From Reyranella aquatilis (GTDB lineage Bacteria > Pseudomonadota > Alphaproteobacteria > Reyranellales > Reyranellaceae): DNA of 64,000 nucleotides. Position numbers and translations under genes: made by a program. The notes beneath the pieces were generated by a model. That model did not search any database. It had not been told where the DNA came from and saw only the letters and a list, made by a program, of their open reading frames with translations. This document shows positions 26,280-35,129 of this stretch, piece after piece. The stretch covers positions 1 through 64,000 of the forward strand of contig NZ_JAJISD010000007.1 of NCBI RefSeq assembly GCF_020880995.1, written 5' to 3'. How positions within the stretch are numbered: position 1 is the first letter of the stretch; every line of letters starts with the position of its first letter.

Positions 26280-27560
26280 ATGCTGGCCACGACGAACGAA
26301 GCCGGCCTTTCGACGAACGAGCGCCGATGGCGCCGCGAGCTGCGATCGGCCTGCCTGAGGCTCTTGGTGTTCGCCGTGCTGGTGCTAAATCTCCTAGCAA
26401 GCCAGCATGGCGAGAGCGTTCTTGTGCACGGTCAGGTGATCGGCGGCTATGGCTTGGCCACGATGGTGGCCTTGCTTCTCGCTCTGAAGCGGACTGGTCC
26501 GGCCGGGGCGACGATCGCTTTCGTCGTCATCGACGCCTTTCTTGTGGTGGCCCTATTTCACGCACACCTCTTCGCACCAGGTGAGGCATTCGATCACAGC
26601 CTGACGGCTCCTTCACTGGCCGTCGGCTTCCTTCTGTTGACGCATGCGGCCCTGCGTCTGAGACCGGGGCTCGTTGTCCTGTTCTCGGCCATCGTGCTTA
26701 CCGGATGGCTGATGTTGCTCGCCATCACACTCGCCGTACATGCCCGTCTGCATCCCAAGGCGGGAAGTGAGTGGCCGATATTGGGCGCCGAAGGGGCGCT
26801 CGCCGCCGCGTTCACATTCGCAGCGTTCGTCTGCTATCTGCTGATAAAGGAGCACAATGTGGTGCTTGCCGAAGCGGTGGGAAGCGAACGGCGGCGCCAG
26901 ATGCTGGCGCGTTTCTTCTCCCCGGGTGTCGTCGCAGAACTCCAGGATGACTTCACCAATCTCACCCTTGCCCGTCGGCACGCGCTCGTGATGTTCGTAG
27001 ATCTTCGTTCATTCACTCTCCTCAGCGAAGCTTCAGAACCTGAAGCCCTCGCCGAAGTGCTCTCGGAATATCGTCAATTAGTGACAGAAGCCATCTTCGA
27101 GCACGGCGGTACAGTCGACAAGTTCATCGGAGATGGCGTCATGGCGGTATTCGGACACCCGCGAACCGGTGAGGACGATGCGGCACGGGCGATTGCGTGC
27201 AGCCTGAAGCTCACCACGCTGCTCGCGCGGTGGAGCTACGAGCGGGTAAGACACGGCAAGACTGCGGTCGAGGCCGGAATTGGCTTACATGCCGGACCCG
27301 TGGTCGGCGGCGTCCTGGAAAGCGGTCGACACGCCGAATTCACAGTATTTGGGGATACGGTAAATGTCGCGGAACGTCTGGAGCGGCTCTGCCGGCCGCT
27401 GAACGCAGTGCTGGTGATCTCGGAAAACGTTTTGGACGACGCTCCACATTTTCGCTCAAGCGCCGATTGGCTCTGGAAAGATGCGGTCGAAATCAATGGC
27501 AGACGGGGCAAGCTGAGACTTGCCTACCTTTCGAGACCGCATCCTTCAGTCAGTAAGTAG
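26280..27560 (+). CDS. membrane class III adenylate cyclase (copper-ATPase associated)
   Basis: This 426-aa protein has about five N-terminal transmembrane helices (residues 25-190). A short linker (RRRQMLARFFSPGVVAELQ) leads to a class III cyclase domain. Both metal-binding Asp are visible: MFVDLRSFT and FIGDGVMAVFG. DKFIGDG supplies the substrate-specifying Lys, and FGDTVNVAERLE supplies the Asp/Thr and Arg expected for ATP use, so cAMP is the likely product. It lies 10 bases after the copper ATPase and is probably cotranscribed. A paralogue (41962-43269) sits beside another metal ATPase. What it senses is unknown. Confidence 0.85.
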   Translation: MLATTNEAGLSTNERRWRRELRSACLRLLVFAVLVLNLLASQHGESVLVHGQVIGGYGLATMVALLLALKRTGPAGATIAFVVIDAFLVVALFHAHLFAPGEAFDHSLTAPSLAVGFLLLTHAALRLRPGLVVLFSAIVLTGWLMLLAITLAVHARLHPKAGSEWPILGAEGALAAAFTFAAFVCYLLIKEHNVVLAEAVGSERRRQMLARFFSPGVVAELQDDFTNLTLARRHALVMFVDLRSFTLLSEASEPEALAEVLSEYRQLVTEAIFEHGGTVDKFIGDGVMAVFGHPRTGEDDAARAIACSLKLTTLLARWSYERVRHGKTAVEAGIGLHAGPVVGGVLESGRHAEFTVFGDTVNVAERLERLCRPLNAVLVISENVLDDAPHFRSSADWLWKDAVEINGRRGKLRLAYLSRPHPSVSK

Positions 27561-27798
27561 TCTCTATCGGTTAAAGCCCTTCACGCGGCCCTCGGTGAAT
27601 CCGTGATGCGTGCGACCTCTCTACTAAAGAAGAACTCTCGACGCGGACAGCGGTTGAAGCCTGACCGCTACCCGTCACACGTGGCAAACCTGCGTCCGAA
27701 AGATTGCGGAAATGTATGCTGGCGGAAACCAGCAAACCAACTTTCATCAACTATCAAAGGGACTGGCCACTCTATCCATCACAGCAGACAGTCCGGTT

Positions 27799-28707
27799 AT
27801 GAATCTCGATCTGAGTTCGTTGCGGAGCGTTATCGCGGCCGCTGAGCACGGGAGCTTTCGGCAAGCGGCAACAGCCCTCAACATTAAGCAATCCGCACTT
27901 AGTCGCCGGATCCGTCACCTCGAAGGACAACTTGGTGTTTCTCTGTTTGAGCGCTCGAGTGGGGGTGTACGTCCTACACCCGCTGGCGCGAGCATGTCGC
28001 AAGCTTCCCGTCGCCTCTTCGCCGAAATAGACCATATGGTCACGGCCTCACAGTTGGCCGACCGTGGTGAAGCAGGTGTGCTCAAAGCGGGCTTCGGGAC
28101 GGCCGTTTCGACAAGCAAGGTGCGTACGATTCTAGCAGATCACATCAAGTCATTCCCCCATATCGGGATTCAGGTTACCGAGCGATCTCCTGCTCAGCTA
28201 GCAGCGGCCCTCGGAACAGGCGACGTAGATGTGGCAATCATCGCCGGAGAAGCGCGCCAACATAATGGACCTTCGATGTCGCTGTGGTCGGAGCGCATAG
28301 TGGCGGCACTGTCTTCGCGCCATCCGCTTTCGAACAGTGAGGTCATCGATTGGAGCGACCTTAAAGACGAGATCTTTCTTCTCAGCCAATGGGATCCGGG
28401 TCTGGACCTGCGCAACCTTATCCTCAAAAAGCTCGCAGCGCCCGGCGACGCCCCAAAGATAGAAACCTGGGATGCCAGCAATGAGAATGTCCTGGGAATG
28501 ATCGAGGCTGGGCTTCATGTCAGCGTTCACTGCGAATCGTGGACCAGTCTTTCCTATCCCGGCGTCCGCTTTCGCGAAATTCGCGATTCGTCAGGCCCCA
28601 GCCACATCACTTTCACCGCATGCTGGGAAGAGCACAACCGAAACCCGGCTCTCGCCCGCTTCGTGGAAACGCTCCGACAGACTCATCACCCCACCACACT
28701 GAGCTAG
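27799..28707 (+). CDS. LysR-family regulator of conjugation-module type
   Basis: This 302-aa regulator has an N-terminal winged HTH (SFRQAATALNIKQSALSRRIRHLE) and a LysR substrate domain. I chose ATG 27799 because the HTH then begins near residue 2, as is normal. Its stop shares a CTAG with the convergent DUF2274 gene. In alphaproteobacterial integrative elements and plasmids a LysR gene commonly borders the trb block, so it may control transfer. The inducer is unknown. The 238-base gap before it holds its promoter and nothing else I can identify. Confidence 0.85.
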   Translation: MNLDLSSLRSVIAAAEHGSFRQAATALNIKQSALSRRIRHLEGQLGVSLFERSSGGVRPTPAGASMSQASRRLFAEIDHMVTASQLADRGEAGVLKAGFGTAVSTSKVRTILADHIKSFPHIGIQVTERSPAQLAAALGTGDVDVAIIAGEARQHNGPSMSLWSERIVAALSSRHPLSNSEVIDWSDLKDEIFLLSQWDPGLDLRNLILKKLAAPGDAPKIETWDASNENVLGMIEAGLHVSVHCESWTSLSYPGVRFREIRDSSGPSHITFTACWEEHNRNPALARFVETLRQTHHPTTLS

Positions 28708-28946
28708 GCGTCGCTGCTCCTCGCCGAACCCTTCGCCGTCCGCCGCGCCTTGGCAAAGGCTCGATCGGCAGACATGAACCGGCCCAGCATTGGCCCCACG
28801 AGTTTCGCTGGGTCGATCGTCTGACTCGTTTCACGGCCAAGCGCCTCAGCATAGACGACGAGATCCCGGTGGATGGCCGCCGGCAAGTCGACCGTCAACT
28901 TCACGGGCTTCTCGTCCAAGATGGCGCCGAGCTTGAGTTTGGACAT
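28704..28946 (-). CDS. DUF2274 protein of the trb operon
   Basis: This 80-aa basic protein matches DUF2274 by its KLGAILDEKPVKLTVDLPAAIHRDLVVYAEAL pattern (read here as KLGAILDEKPVKL then DLPAAIHRDLVVYAEAL) and PAKLVGPMLGRFM. It commonly follows trbI in alphaproteobacterial conjugation modules and may be a ribbon-helix-helix-like DNA-binding protein. It has a good ribosome site (GGAGAAACCC). It ends tail-to-tail with the LysR gene. Confidence 0.8.
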   Translation of the reverse strand: MSKLKLGAILDEKPVKLTVDLPAAIHRDLVVYAEALGRETSQTIDPAKLVGPMLGRFMSADRAFAKARRTAKGSARSSDA

Positions 28947-28956
28947 CGGGTTTCTC

Positions 28957-30123
28957 CTATCCTCGGTAAGGCTGCAGCACGAGATCGCGCGTCACGATGA
29001 CCCGCACCGGATGGCCCGGCCGGATAGTCAGAGTGGGCTGGATGTTGAGGTTGCGCCGCACCACTTGCTGTCCAGCCTGGTTCAGCGTGTCGCCCGCACC
29101 ACGGCGCAGGGCACGGACGATATCGCTATCGTTCTGATCCGAGCCGAGTTCGGTGCCGACCGCCAGAATGGTGGAAAGAAGCGCCGCCTTGAACAAGGAT
29201 CCCCTGTGGTGGTCGACACCGTCTTCCAGACCAGCTTGGCCGCTGGCATCCGCCCCGGGTTGTCGTTCGAGCACGATCGAATAGCCGTTCGGGAGAAGCA
29301 GCCGCGTCCAGACCAGAAGAAGACGGGATTGCCCGAAGCTAACCTGGCTGTCGTAGACGCCGATCAGCCGTGCCCCCTGAGGAATCAGCAACGCTCCACC
29401 CGTCGGCGTGTCATAGACGTTCTCGGTCACTTGGGCGGTAATCTGCCCCGGCAGGTCGGACCGTAAGCCGGTGATCAATGCCGCGGGAATGACGGCGCCA
29501 GCCTGCAGCACAAACGGCGAAGCGGGCCGCGCCAGACGATCGGCACTCGTCGTCTTCCGATCGACCGGCGCATTCATGAACGCGAGCTTGCGGTCCTGTC
29601 CGTTCTGGATCGCAGCTTCATCGGTCGACGACGTCGCTGCCGACAGTGATGGCTGAGACGCGGGAATACTTGCGGCACCAGGCTGTGTCTGGCGATTGCC
29701 GGGCGCGAACAGGCGGCTGACGCGGGCGGCTTCCGCCTCCTGAGCCCGGCGCTGTTGCTCGGGATCGGGCGACAAGGGCGCGGGCTGACCTTGGGCTGCC
29801 AAGATCGGCCGGCCCAGGTCGCCCGGCAGCGGCGGCCCGAGTGGGGGAACATCCCGAAGGATGCCGGTGTAATCGCGCGGCAGCGCCGCCAGGCCGTCGG
29901 CGACGCGAGACCGGTCAGTGGTGTAGAGTTCCTGCGGCGCGACGCCACGCAGCCGGTCGCCCTGTAAAGCCCACAGCACGGCGCCGCAGACCAGAATCAG
30001 GCCCACCGCCGTCCCGCCAATCAGCACAGTGCGCGACAGACGGGTGACGCGCGGGCCCTCCGACCGCAGCCTAAAGGGTTGAGTGACCGTCGAGTTGCTG
30101 GAATTCAGATGAGGATCGGTCAT
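28957..30123 (-). CDS. trbI: TrbI/VirB10-type conjugation protein
   Basis: This 388-aa protein has one N-terminal transmembrane helix (about 33-53) and a Pro-rich linker. The C-terminal VirB10 beta domain carries LQAGAVIPAALITGLRSDLPG, TPTGGALLIPQGARLIGVYD and a basic end (IRPGHPVRVIVTRDLVL). TrbI spans the envelope in the type IV secretion core with TrbG. It starts two bases after trbG. The gene itself looks intact although neighbours are damaged. Confidence 0.92.
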   Translation of the reverse strand: MTDPHLNSSNSTVTQPFRLRSEGPRVTRLSRTVLIGGTAVGLILVCGAVLWALQGDRLRGVAPQELYTTDRSRVADGLAALPRDYTGILRDVPPLGPPLPGDLGRPILAAQGQPAPLSPDPEQQRRAQEAEAARVSRLFAPGNRQTQPGAASIPASQPSLSAATSSTDEAAIQNGQDRKLAFMNAPVDRKTTSADRLARPASPFVLQAGAVIPAALITGLRSDLPGQITAQVTENVYDTPTGGALLIPQGARLIGVYDSQVSFGQSRLLLVWTRLLLPNGYSIVLERQPGADASGQAGLEDGVDHHRGSLFKAALLSTILAVGTELGSDQNDSDIVRALRRGAGDTLNQAGQQVVRRNLNIQPTLTIRPGHPVRVIVTRDLVLQPYRG

Positions 30124-30125
30124 CG

Positions 30126-31067
30126 CTAGGGTCTTCCGTCTGTGCGGACGATCCGGACGATCTGCTGGCTCTCGCCGCCAAGTCGCAATTCGCCCGCGGC
30201 AAACAGGCGATCGACGATCAGGACGTTGCCATGTGCACGGGAGTTGACGAGCTCCGGCTTGCCGTCCTCGCCGACGACGAAGAGAGGCGGCATCTCGCCC
30301 TGTACGATGCCGGGCGAGAACTCGACATAGACCTTGCGCCCATCGTCGTAGGCGTTGATCGGCCGCCAGGGCGGCTTGTCGCCCTCGATCGAGTATCGGT
30401 ACCGGCGCTGGGCTATTTCCGGGAGGACCGCCACCGGGGGCAGGGCGCGAAGGCTCTTGCCTCGGCTCTCGGGGTAGAACCAGGCGACCGAGGGCATATA
30501 GGGTCGCTCGTTGGCCCGCAGCTCGATGAGGTACGTGCGCCGGTCGGTGTTGACCACAAGGTTGGTCTCAATGGCAGGTCGGGTTGGCTTGACCAGGATG
30601 TGCACGCGACGCGTATCGCCGTTGCCGCTCTCCGTATCGCCAATGATCCAGCGTACCGTGTCACCGGCGGCCACCGGGCCTGAGCCGGTGAGTTGCTCAC
30701 CAGGCTCCAGGGCAATGTCGGTGACCCGTCCCGGGGCTACGTAGACCTGATAGAGGGCTCCCGGGCTATACGGAAACACCTGCACGGCGTTGAAGTAGCC
30801 CTCGCGGCGCGGCTCCACCCGCGCGGCGCCGTTGGCAGCATCAACGCGCGCCACCGGATCCCTTGCATCGCCCGGTCCTCCGCGCGCCGGCGTCCAGACC
30901 GGTGGGATGTGCAGAGGCCGCGGCGGTGGATCCTCGGCGAGTGCCGAGGACACCGGTAGCGGCGGCACGCTCTCGTCGTAACTGATCTGCGGCGGCTTCG
31001 TGGACGCACATCCCGTAACCGCCAGCAGGGAGACGAAAATGGCTGGCCGCATGCGGTGGTACCTCAT
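30126..31067 (-). CDS. trbG: TrbG/VirB9-type conjugation protein
   Basis: This 313-aa protein has a lipoprotein-like signal (LLAVTGCAS). The TrbG pattern includes YSPGALYQVYVAPGRVTDIALEPGE, WIIGDTESG, TRPAIETNLVVNTDRRTYLIEL and the C-terminal FVVGEDGKPELVNSR. It is the outer-membrane-associated ring protein of the transfer apparatus. ATG 31067 overlaps the true trbF stop. Because trbF is frameshifted, one long frame also runs from the trbF start into trbG (see findings). The trbG start here is supported by its signal sequence. Confidence 0.9.
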   Translation of the reverse strand: MRYHRMRPAIFVSLLAVTGCASTKPPQISYDESVPPLPVSSALAEDPPPRPLHIPPVWTPARGGPGDARDPVARVDAANGAARVEPRREGYFNAVQVFPYSPGALYQVYVAPGRVTDIALEPGEQLTGSGPVAAGDTVRWIIGDTESGNGDTRRVHILVKPTRPAIETNLVVNTDRRTYLIELRANERPYMPSVAWFYPESRGKSLRALPPVAVLPEIAQRRYRYSIEGDKPPWRPINAYDDGRKVYVEFSPGIVQGEMPPLFVVGEDGKPELVNSRAHGNVLIVDRLFAAGELRLGGESQQIVRIVRTDGRP

Positions 31068-31751
31068 TGTGCGAGCTCCTTCGACCAGTTGATGGCGTTG
31101 ACGAAGACACCCAGCGGATTCTTGCGCAGACGATCGGCGTCGCGTGGCGTTTCGATTGCGATGGTGAGGATGGCGGTCCAGCGCTCGGTGGCGGCGAGCT
31201 GGCCGCTTTCGTAGCGACGCTCGGTCCAGGCCACCCGGAAACTCTCCGGCGACGCCCTGATGACGCTCGAGACCTCGACGGAGATCTGCATCTTGCCAAG
31301 TCTCGCGAAAGGATCGGCGCGGCGGGCATAGTCGTTCAAGGCCGCAGCGCCACGATCGGTCGTGAACTCGTATGCCCGCAGCCAGCCCTGGCGCAGCACG
31401 ACCGCGTCGGATGGCAGCCCGCGCACATCTTCGATGAAGCGTGAAAAGATGAAAGGCGATCTGCGGATCGGTCGGCCGATAGGAGGCGTCGGCCGGCGCG
31501 ATCGCCTGCGCCTGGCCAAGCCTGTCGACCTCGACGACCCAGGGCGTGATCGTCCCCCGCGCCGCTTGCCAGGCGAGCCCACCGGCAAGACCGGCGGCCA
31601 GCGCCAGGCAACCGAACGCCATCAGGCGCCAGTTCCTGGCCTGCACGCGGGAGGAACCGATCCGGTCGTCCCAGACCTGCGCAGCTTTCTGGTAGGGCGT
31701 TTCCGGCACGGGAGCGTGGCCGTAACGGACGGACGAACGCTTGAACATCAA
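31064..31751 (-). pseudogene. trbF: trbF, interrupted by a frameshift
   Basis: The N-terminal third (VPETPYQKAAQVWDDRIGS, one membrane helix, TPWVVEVDRLG) is in one frame up to IAFHL at about 31450. The remainder continues in another frame: FIEDVRGLPSDAVVLRQGWL, KMQISVEVSSVIR, WTERRYESGQL, ending NAINWSKELAQ. A one-base change near the run CTTTTC explains it. TrbF is a VirB8-like assembly factor, so loss would probably block transfer. A sequencing error in the homopolymer cannot be ruled out. Confidence 0.85.
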
Positions 31752-33001
31752 TGGTTCCCTTCAGAGAGATCGATGGAGGAGCCGCCACCACCGTGATCAC
31801 CGGAACGGATGGCGTGCGTGGCGGCGGAAGCGCCGTGACTGGCGGCCTGGCTCCGCCTCATGCGCCGCGCCCAAGCGGGCGGTGTGTCCGCCGATGCAGC
31901 AGCAGCGCCCGTCTCGGCACCTCCGGCAGCGGCACGCCCGCCGGCTGCAAAGCTGCTCGAAACGCCTTCGGCCGCCCGGCGGAGCGGGCTGGCTGCGGCG
32001 GATGCACCTGCCCCGGTCACACCCGAGAGACCACCGGCGCGATAGGCAGTCGCAGCACCACCTGCCAGGGCGGCAGAGCCCCGGGCGGCGGCGCCCGTGG
32101 CACCGGCCAGCGCGCTTGCACCGCCGGTCGCGAGGGCTCCGCCTGCGGCGGCAAGCCCACCGGCAGCCAACCCGGTGCCCACCGCCGCGCCGGCCCCTAG
32201 CTGAGGTCCGCCCGAGACGATGCCATTGGCGATGCCGGGCCCGAAGATGCCGAGGCCCAGCAGGGCCAGGGAGGCCAGCACCAGCGCCATGGCATCCTCG
32301 ATGGAGGGCTGGGCACCGGTGCCCGAGGTGAACTGAGAGAAGAGCGTCGAGCCGATCCCGACGATGACCGCCAGCACCAGCACCTTCACGCCGGAGGACA
32401 CAACGTTGCCCAGAACGCGCTCGGCCAGAAAGGCGGTCTTGCTGAAGAGCCCGAAGGGGATCAACACGAAGCCGGCCAGCGTCGTCAGCTTGAATTCGAT
32501 CAGGGTGATGAAGAGCTGAACGGCCAGGATGAAGAAGGCGAGCAGCACCACGATCCAGGCGAACAGCAGCACCACGATCTGGATGAAGTTCTCGAAGAAG
32601 CTGATGTAGCCCATCAGTCCCGAAACCGACTCCAGGAGCGGCCGTCCGGCATCGAGACCGACCTGGGCGACCCGCCCCGGTCGCAGAAAATCCGCCGCCG
32701 ACAGGCCGGTGCCGGAGGCCTTCAGGCCAAGGCCGGCGAAGCTCTCGAACACGATGCGGGCGAGGCTGTTCCAGTTACCGATGAGATAGGCGAAGACGCC
32801 GATGAACAGGGTCTTCTTGACGAGCCGGGCGATGACATCCTCGTCCCGGCCCCACGCCCAGAACAGTGCGGCCAGTGTCAGGTCGATGGCGGCCAGGGTG
32901 GCGGCCAGGAAGCCCACTTCGCTGCCCAGCAATCCGAAGCCGCTGTCGATGTAGCTGGTAAAGACTCCGAGGAACCGGTCGATAACGCCTGTGCCGCCCA
33001 T
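31748..33001 (-). CDS. trbL: TrbL/VirB6-type conjugation protein
   Basis: This 417-aa polytopic membrane protein has the TrbL pattern: DRFLGVFTSYIDSGFGLL start, KTLFIGVFAYLIGNW, FENFIQIVVLLFAWIVVLLAF (read in pieces) and an IPFGLFSKTAFLAERVLG motif. A long Ala/Gly-rich tail makes up about the last 130 residues. TrbL forms the inner-membrane channel of the mating-pair apparatus. Its stop overlaps the trbF start. No trbK gene is present in the 40 bases before it, although many related operons have one. Confidence 0.9.
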   Translation of the reverse strand: MGGTGVIDRFLGVFTSYIDSGFGLLGSEVGFLAATLAAIDLTLAALFWAWGRDEDVIARLVKKTLFIGVFAYLIGNWNSLARIVFESFAGLGLKASGTGLSAADFLRPGRVAQVGLDAGRPLLESVSGLMGYISFFENFIQIVVLLFAWIVVLLAFFILAVQLFITLIEFKLTTLAGFVLIPFGLFSKTAFLAERVLGNVVSSGVKVLVLAVIVGIGSTLFSQFTSGTGAQPSIEDAMALVLASLALLGLGIFGPGIANGIVSGGPQLGAGAAVGTGLAAGGLAAAGGALATGGASALAGATGAAARGSAALAGGAATAYRAGGLSGVTGAGASAAASPLRRAAEGVSSSFAAGGRAAAGGAETGAAAASADTPPAWARRMRRSQAASHGASAATHAIRSGDHGGGGSSIDLSEGNH

Positions 33002-33041
33002 CGGCCTTCACTCCGTTCCTCTTGCCCACGTGGCGGCGGGC

Positions 33042-33779
33042 TTATTCATGGAACATGCGGACGGTGGACGGCTGATAGCCCGTGTTGGGCGCGAGGAAGC
33101 GGCGAAGCTGCTCCCTCGCCTGGTCCTGAGCGGCCACGCGCGCGGCCGCCTCGAGGCTCTGGGCCCTCCCCTGCGCAGCGACCGTCGCCGTGAGATCGGC
33201 AAGCTGCTGCGCCTGGAGAGCCACGAGCTGGTTACCGGCCTGCGCCGCCTCCAGTGCCCCGGCCGCGCCCTGGCTGGCATCGATCAAGGCGGACATTTCT
33301 GAGCGGTTGGTGTCGAGATTGCCGACCACCGTCGCCTGAACGCGCAGCGCATCCTGCAGGCCCGCGACGGAATTCTGCCAACGCGTCTGCGCATTGGCGA
33401 TCAGCGATTGGGCCGACTGATTCGCCGACGCCGGCGCATAGGTCGTCGAGAAGGCCCGATCGATCTGCTGGACATCGTAGGCAATGTTCTGGGCCTGGCT
33501 GAGCAGTTGACGGGTCCGCCCGATAGACTGCTGAAGCTGTTGTAGCGAAGAGTACGGCAGGCTCGCGAGATTGCGGGCCTGGTTGATCAGCATCTGCGCT
33601 TCGTTCTGCAGCGACAGGATCTGATTGTTGACCTGCTCGAGCGTGCGCGCCGCGGTCAGCAGGTTCTGCGAATAATTGCTGGGATCGAACACGTGCATCT
33701 GCGCCCAGGCCGGCAACGCACCGCCGGAGAGAGCGAGGATGGCTACAAGCGTAACGCTGCAACGACGGATAGAAATCAT
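33042..33779 (-). CDS. trbJ: TrbJ/VirB5-type conjugation protein
   Basis: This 245-aa protein has a signal peptide (LPAWA|QMHVFDPSNYSQN). The helical VirB5-like body features NQILSLQNEAQMLINQARNL, the TrbJ signature, and a Gln/Ala-rich coiled coil. It is likely a minor pilus component. ATG 33779 overlaps the trbE stop (ATGA), keeping operon coupling although trbE is truncated. Confidence 0.9.
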   Translation of the reverse strand: MISIRRCSVTLVAILALSGGALPAWAQMHVFDPSNYSQNLLTAARTLEQVNNQILSLQNEAQMLINQARNLASLPYSSLQQLQQSIGRTRQLLSQAQNIAYDVQQIDRAFSTTYAPASANQSAQSLIANAQTRWQNSVAGLQDALRVQATVVGNLDTNRSEMSALIDASQGAAGALEAAQAGNQLVALQAQQLADLTATVAAQGRAQSLEAAARVAAQDQAREQLRRFLAPNTGYQPSTVRMFHE

Positions 33780-34249
33780 GACGATTCTCCTGTGCTGAGG
33801 TCGGGGATGAGATCGGCAGCCCACGGCACGCCGCGCGCCTGAAGCCAGCCGGCAAGGAAAGCCTTACGGCCGTGCTCACCCAGAACGCGTTCGATCAGGG
33901 CATGGTCGGACTTCGACGACGCCGCCGTGAGGGCTAGCGTTACCTCGCCGAGGCCGAGCTCAAACAAGCGATTGCCGCGACGCGACTGGCAGTAGTAGTC
34001 ACGCTTGGGCGTCGCCCGGGCGAGGATCTCGATCTGACGGTCATTGAGACCGAAGCGGCGATAGATCTCGGTGATCTGCGGCTCGATCGCCCGCTCGTTC
34101 GGCAGGAAGAGACGGGTCGGACAGCTCTCGATGATGGCCGGCGCGATGGCAGAGCCGTCGATGTCCGAGAGCGACTGGGTCGCGAAGACGACGGAAGCGT
34201 TCTTCTTGCGGACGGCGGCGAACGGCGCCGAGCGCCAATATACGCTCAA
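33776..34249 (-). pseudogene. trbE: trbE (VirB4-type ATPase), C-terminal fragment
   Basis: Only about the last 140 residues remain: RKKNASVVFATQSLSDI (start of the Walker-B/motif region), IIESCPTRLFLPNE, IYRRFGLNDRQIEILARATPKRDYY and a C-terminal tail. Full-length TrbE has about 810 residues, and its Walker A domain is absent. The homology stops near 34215; the preceding residues in this frame are unrelated. trbB, trbC and trbD are also missing, so the element cannot conjugate by itself. Confidence 0.88.
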
Positions 34250-34670
34250 AGCTTGATTTTACGAGCGTTCTGAGGGGCCGGCGAACGAGCGCGGACGACA
34301 AAGAACTAGGCTGGATGGAAAATGGTGCCCCGAGACGGAATCGACATTGCTTCTAAACATTTGAAGTAACGCAATTTTTTGGTAAGTGCGACTTTTGATG
34401 TACCCACCAATGTACCCAGCGCTTAGCAGCCATTCGAACATTCGCGGTACTCGATTGCAGCGGGCACCTAAGCGCCCGGTGGATTCGCCCCACCTAGAAA
34501 TCGCCGAGGGCGTAGAGGAGAGATCACTCCCCGTCATCACCGTGGTTAAACCGGGGAAATAGCAACGACCAGCAGGAAGCGCGCAGATGCGGACCGGCAT
34601 CGAGTAATGCTTGGTACCCGGCACCGCAGAGCATATGCAAATGTAGCGAGTCTTACTTGCTCTACCAATC
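34250..34670. other. gene-free scar between the trb remnant and the pbr cluster
   Basis: No convincing gene on either strand. The stretch holds two close copies of TGTACCCA (about 34398-34419), a pattern I associate with the upstream ends of tyrosine-recombinase genes and attachment regions. No integrase is present. It most likely marks the deletion or insertion joint that removed the rest of the conjugation module. Confidence 0.4.
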
Positions 34671-35129
34671 TCATGCTGGTTGGCTCCTACGCGCACCCAG
34701 CAATATAAGCGTCACGCCGCAAAATATCGCAAAATCCGCAAGATTGAATGCAGGCCAGTGAAACCCCATTGCGTGAAAATCGAGCCAATCGGTAACTGCG
34801 CCATGCGCAATGCGATCCAACACATTGCCCACGGCACCACCGATAACGAGTCCCAAGCCCATCGCGGAACCCTTGGTCTCACTACGCCACAGCATGGAAC
34901 CCAGCACAGCAACAACAACTATTGCCAGCACGATAAGTGACCAGGATGGAACGCCCTTCAGCAAGCCGAAGCTGACGCCCGTGTTATGCCCGAGAACAAT
35001 ATTGAAGAATGGCAGCACGGCCCAAGGCGCTTCCAGTTGATGCGCAAATATGCGCACCAACGACTTGGTCACCTGATCGATGAGTAGCGCAGCGCAGGCA
35101 TAGATGAGACCCAAACGGAAGAGAGTCAT
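34671..35129 (-). CDS. lspA: lipoprotein signal peptidase (pbrC-type LspA)
   Basis: This 152-aa protein has four transmembrane helices. The signal peptidase II motifs are intact: a DQVTKSL start, NTGVSFGLL, and the two catalytic Asp regions GNVLDRIAHGAVTDWLDF and FNLADFAI. ATG 35129 overlaps the stop of the CDF gene. Extra lspA copies occur in lead-resistance operons (PbrC/PbrBC), where they mature lipoproteins linked to Pb sequestration. The location next to a CDF transporter and PbrT suggests the same here. A decayed paralogue lies at 52462-52926. Confidence 0.88.
   Translation of the reverse strand: MTLFRLGLIYACAALLIDQVTKSLVRIFAHQLEAPWAVLPFFNIVLGHNTGVSFGLLKGVPSWSLIVLAIVVVAVLGSMLWRSETKGSAMGLGLVIGGAVGNVLDRIAHGAVTDWLDFHAMGFHWPAFNLADFAIFCGVTLILLGARRSQPA

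Noticed and set aside
30126..31751. A single 541-aa TrbF-TrbG fusion protein
   Set aside because: The middle part is Arg-rich nonsense; the real trbF continuation is in another frame and trbG has its own signal peptide and start.
34259..34696. 145-codon minus-strand frame across the scar
   Set aside because: No recognisable domain; it spans the joint and overlaps the start of the lspA 3' end, so it is probably random.
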